Below, piece by piece: positions 62,003-64,000 of a DNA stretch of 64,000 nt; position 1 is the first letter of the stretch; the number at the start of each line of letters is the position of its first letter. Below the pieces are notes generated by a model. The model had not been told where the DNA came from. It did not search any database and saw nothing but the letters and a program-made list of their open reading frames with translations. Both the position numbers and the translations under genes were made by a program. The DNA lies in assembly GCA_023228995.1 (NCBI GenBank), contig JALOAD010000001.1, positions 108,118 to 172,117 on the forward strand, given 5' to 3'. Origin of the DNA: Candidatus Muiribacterium halophilum. Its GTDB lineage: Bacteria; Muiribacteriota; Muiribacteriia; Muiribacteriales; Muiribacteriaceae.

Positions 62003-63088
62003 TCACCTCTGAATATCGATTTTTTTCTTACCATTAACAGCTTTTTCACCATGCGGACCACTTCTTAAACTTTTTAATTCAAATTCAATATGAGAAATAG
62101 AATTAATCCATTCACTTCTGTTAAATTTTTCAATATCATAACAAGCTTTAAGACCAGCCATACGACCTTCAAGCATAGCTGCCGAAGCTTCTTCAATACC
62201 ACTCGCATCACCTGCAACAAAAACACCAGAAATACTAGTTTCCATAAATTTGTCATGTTTAGGAACATAACCACACAATTCCCTAACATAAACCATGTCA
62301 CAACCAGCCTGAGATAACAATTCAGTAGACGGGGTAAGACCAACAGCAAGACAAATAGTATCAACATCAAATTCTTTTTCAGTATTTTTTATAATATTCC
62401 ATCTACTATCAACTTCAGCAATAACAGCTTTTTCAACACATTCATCACCATAAGCTGCTTTAATACTATGATTTGTATATATAGGAATCTGCATTCTACG
62501 AAGTTTAGCAGCATGAACGCTATAACCACCAATATAAGGAGAAGCTTCAACAACACCAGCTATTTCAACACCACATTGAAAAAGCTGATAACTAACAATT
62601 AAACCAATATTCCCTGCACCAATCATAAGAACTCTTTTACCAGGAACAACTCCATAAAGATTCATAAGAGTTTGCACAGCCCCAGCTCCATAAACACCAG
62701 GAAGATCATTATTTACAAAAGGAATTATATTTTCACTAGCACCAGTTGCAAATATAAATTTATCAGAATTAACCCTATACAACCGTTCTTTATCCTCAAG
62801 CAAAAGAGTATGAGGTTTATAAAATCCAGAAGCACTTACACCAGATAAAAACTCAACTTTATCAGAATCTATACTTTTAATAAGTTCTTGAGCAATATTA
62901 ATACCTCTTTCAGAAGCATGATGATTTTTACTACCAAAAAACTTATGAGTCTGTTTTATAAGCTGTCCACCAGCTTTCAAATTCTCATCAATTAAAAGGA
63001 TTTTATCAGTATATTTTGAAGCTTCTAAAGCTGCCGACAAACCAGCAGGACCACCACCAACAATAACTATATTATAATTATCTTTCAT
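62003..63088 (-). CDS. FAD/NAD(P)-binding subunit of amino-acid dehydrogenase (HcnB/SoxA-like)
   Basis: This 361-residue flavoprotein has IVIVGGGPAGLSAALEASKY, the mid-chain FATGASENIIPF, the NAD-site VLMIGAGNIGLIVSYQL and VFVAGDASGIEEASAAM. It matches the alpha subunit of dye-linked proline dehydrogenase and HcnB. It overlaps the HcnA-like gene upstream (ATGA) and lies 8 bp before the ferredoxin gene. It probably transfers electrons to NAD or a quinone. Confidence 0.9.
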   Translation of the reverse strand: MKDNYNIVIVGGGPAGLSAALEASKYTDKILLIDENLKAGGQLIKQTHKFFGSKNHHASERGINIAQELIKSIDSDKVEFLSGVSASGFYKPHTLLLEDKERLYRVNSDKFIFATGASENIIPFVNNDLPGVYGAGAVQTLMNLYGVVPGKRVLMIGAGNIGLIVSYQLFQCGVEIAGVVEASPYIGGYSVHAAKLRRMQIPIYTNHSIKAAYGDECVEKAVIAEVDSRWNIIKNTEKEFDVDTICLAVGLTPSTELLSQAGCDMVYVRELCGYVPKHDKFMETSISGVFVAGDASGIEEASAAMLEGRMAGLKACYDIEKFNRSEWINSISHIEFELKSLRSGPHGEKAVNGKKKIDIQR

Positions 63089-63408
63089 GACATAACCTCT
63101 GGAAGATCACCCTTTATATTTTGATATTCCACTTTCATGCCTTGTTTTAAAGGTTCAGTACATGTTCTAATATTAGGAATACCATCAACTTTCATAAGAC
63201 ATGAAGAACATTTTCCAATTGCACAAAAAAGACCTCTATTTCTTTTTAATTTAGGAGATATTCTGAGTTTTTTAATACCATTATCATGAAGTGCTGCTGC
63301 AATCGGTTCACCTTCATAACCATTAAAAGTTTTGCCTTCAAAAGTAAAACTAACCAGTTTTTTATCTTTACTATTAAAATCAAGAATTGGATGATCCAAG
63401 AATCGCAT
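63085..63408 (-). CDS. [2Fe-2S] subunit (HcnA / sarcosine oxidase alpha N-domain like)
   Basis: This 107-residue protein has a plant-type ferredoxin fold with ligands in FCAIGKCSSCLMKVDG and IRTC, and the opening YEGEPIAAALHDNGI. It equals the N-terminal domain of sarcosine oxidase alpha and HcnA. A GGGGGGAG site precedes the ATG. It is the first gene of the five-gene complex; 590 bp of mostly repeat DNA lie upstream. Confidence 0.9.
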   Translation of the reverse strand: MRFLDHPILDFNSKDKKLVSFTFEGKTFNGYEGEPIAAALHDNGIKKLRISPKLKRNRGLFCAIGKCSSCLMKVDGIPNIRTCTEPLKQGMKVEYQNIKGDLPEVMS

Positions 63409-63618
63409 ACTCCCCCCATAATAAAGTCATTATAATTTCTTAAAAAACTTTTAAACTGCAATTTTAAATCTAAAAGTTTATAACATTTAATTATTCTTCT
63501 AACTAATTATACTAAATTTTTTTGATTTTAGTGAATTTTTTTTTATTAAGTAAACACATAACATTATATTTAGAATATTTGCAGAAAGATAAAGTTAAAA
63601 AAATATGTCTGACAGTAA

Positions 63619-63760
63619 TTACGAGAACTCGTTAGAAGTTTTTCAATATATAAACAACAAAGATATTATGAAAATAAAAAGTTAAATGAAATATAAAACT
63701 TTGAAACATTTGAAAAACTTCTAAAAATACATGGATGTATTTTAGAGTTTGAAGTGTAAT
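63619..63760 (+). repeat. Second copy of the ACGAGAACTCG / GGATG-hairpin element
   Basis: TTACGAGAACTCGTTAGAAG (63619) matches 59428. A 13-bp inverted repeat (TTAGAAGTTTTTC with GAAAAACTTCTAA) brackets the middle. The hairpin CTAAAAATACATGGATGTAT then TTTAG (63721-63745) closes it with GGA in the loop. The order of parts follows copy one, but the middle is diverged. Confidence 0.6.
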
Positions 63761-63796
63761 AAAAAAAATTATAGGATTTAATTTTTTTTAAGTTTT

Positions 63797-63813
63797 AATG
63801 TTCAGTGAACATT
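63797..63813. repeat. AATGTTCAGTGAACATT palindrome
   Basis: A 17-bp palindrome centred on CAG. Similar copies lie at about 29259 and 59902. The 63409-63618 stretch upstream of the complex contains no recognised feature except AT-rich runs. Confidence 0.6.
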
Positions 63814-63902
63814 TTTCAACATCGAATTAAAAGTAAAATCTGTTAATGACATGCTTTTGATTTTAAAAGAAAATTATGATGGCTGAAAAATCAAGACCAA
63901 TT

Positions 63903-64000
63903 TTATGCAATTCTTAATTCATCATCCAAGCTTCTTCCTTTTTTAAATATATCCACACATCTTTCAAAGTCATATTCTTTCATTCTGTAATATGATATTA
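63903..64000 (-). CDS. C-terminal fragment of an unidentified gene (runs off right edge)
   Basis: Reading leftwards from the edge, about 31 codons are open and end with a TAA at 63905-63903. The visible end reads YYRMKEYDFERCVDIFKKGR then SLDDELRIA. It is too short to assign. It could be a chance frame; the amino-acid composition looks protein-like. Confidence 0.4.
   Translation of the reverse strand, partial: ISYYRMKEYDFERCVDIFKKGRSLDDELRIA

Overview
The window is about 64 kb of very AT-rich bacterial chromosome, seen by eye and not computed. It appears to come from an anaerobic or facultative diderm (Gram-negative-type) bacterium of a poorly sampled lineage. Support for this reading: a fused one-chain pyruvate:ferredoxin oxidoreductase, a molybdenum hydroxylase with its XdhC maturation factor, ferredoxin-rich dehydrogenase subunits, a PorV/PorQ-type outer-membrane protein, a lipoprotein, many signal peptides, type IV pilin-like proteins, Hfq and SmpB. 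No rRNA, tRNA, phage, complete IS or CRISPR array was seen, and the phylum cannot be named from the sequence alone.

Layout. 1-5023: a partial secreted deiminase, a CoA-binding protein, UV endonuclease UvsE, a cyclic amidohydrolase and a FAD dehydrogenase, all on the minus strand. 5363-9657: a trehalose operon (DUF5752 - TreT - OtsB - OtsA) that encodes two independent synthetic routes. 9826-13047: a helical membrane-anchored protein, a YitT transporter and an unknown membrane protein. 13150-20903: a four-gene Wadjet-type SMC defence operon, jetD-jetA-jetB-jetC, with every junction overlapping. It starts 32 bp after a molybdenum hydroxylase cluster (20936-25485). 26017-31921: an outer-membrane protein, ThpR, and a NagZ-like/NamZ-like (DUF1343) pair in which both proteins appear to have lost catalytic residues. 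32129-34791: a lipoprotein plus PorV-like pair. 35040-38699: TPR protein, SmpB, amidase and GerMN protein. 38795-41703: a flavin disulfide reductase, a small secreted protein and NadC. 41775-47076: pilin-like proteins, Maf, a divergent Hfq and TPR proteins. 47148-51956: subtilase and a receiver / HPt-like / histidine-kinase operon. 52078-59063: PFOR, a cation:proton antiporter, split ChrA and a NarL-type regulator. 59952-63408: a five-gene FAD/Fe-S amino-acid (proline/sarcosine-type) dehydrogenase complex.

The intergenic DNA is unusually rich in small repeats. These include short elements with GGGGTCGG-type inverted termini; modular palindromes joined by a constant CTA(A/G)TTAGC-like linker but with different stem sequences in every hairpin; an 8-bp tandem array of about 400 bp; and GGATG-loop hairpins beside a conserved ACGAGAACTCG motif. 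At 61438 this repeat DNA seems to have become the coding end of a gene.

The most notable loci are the Wadjet operon, the apparently catalytically dead NagZ/NamZ-like pair, and the repeat families. All assignments come from reading the sequence and from remembered family motifs; no database search was run. Where a start codon was moved inward from the longest open frame, the reason is given in the entry.
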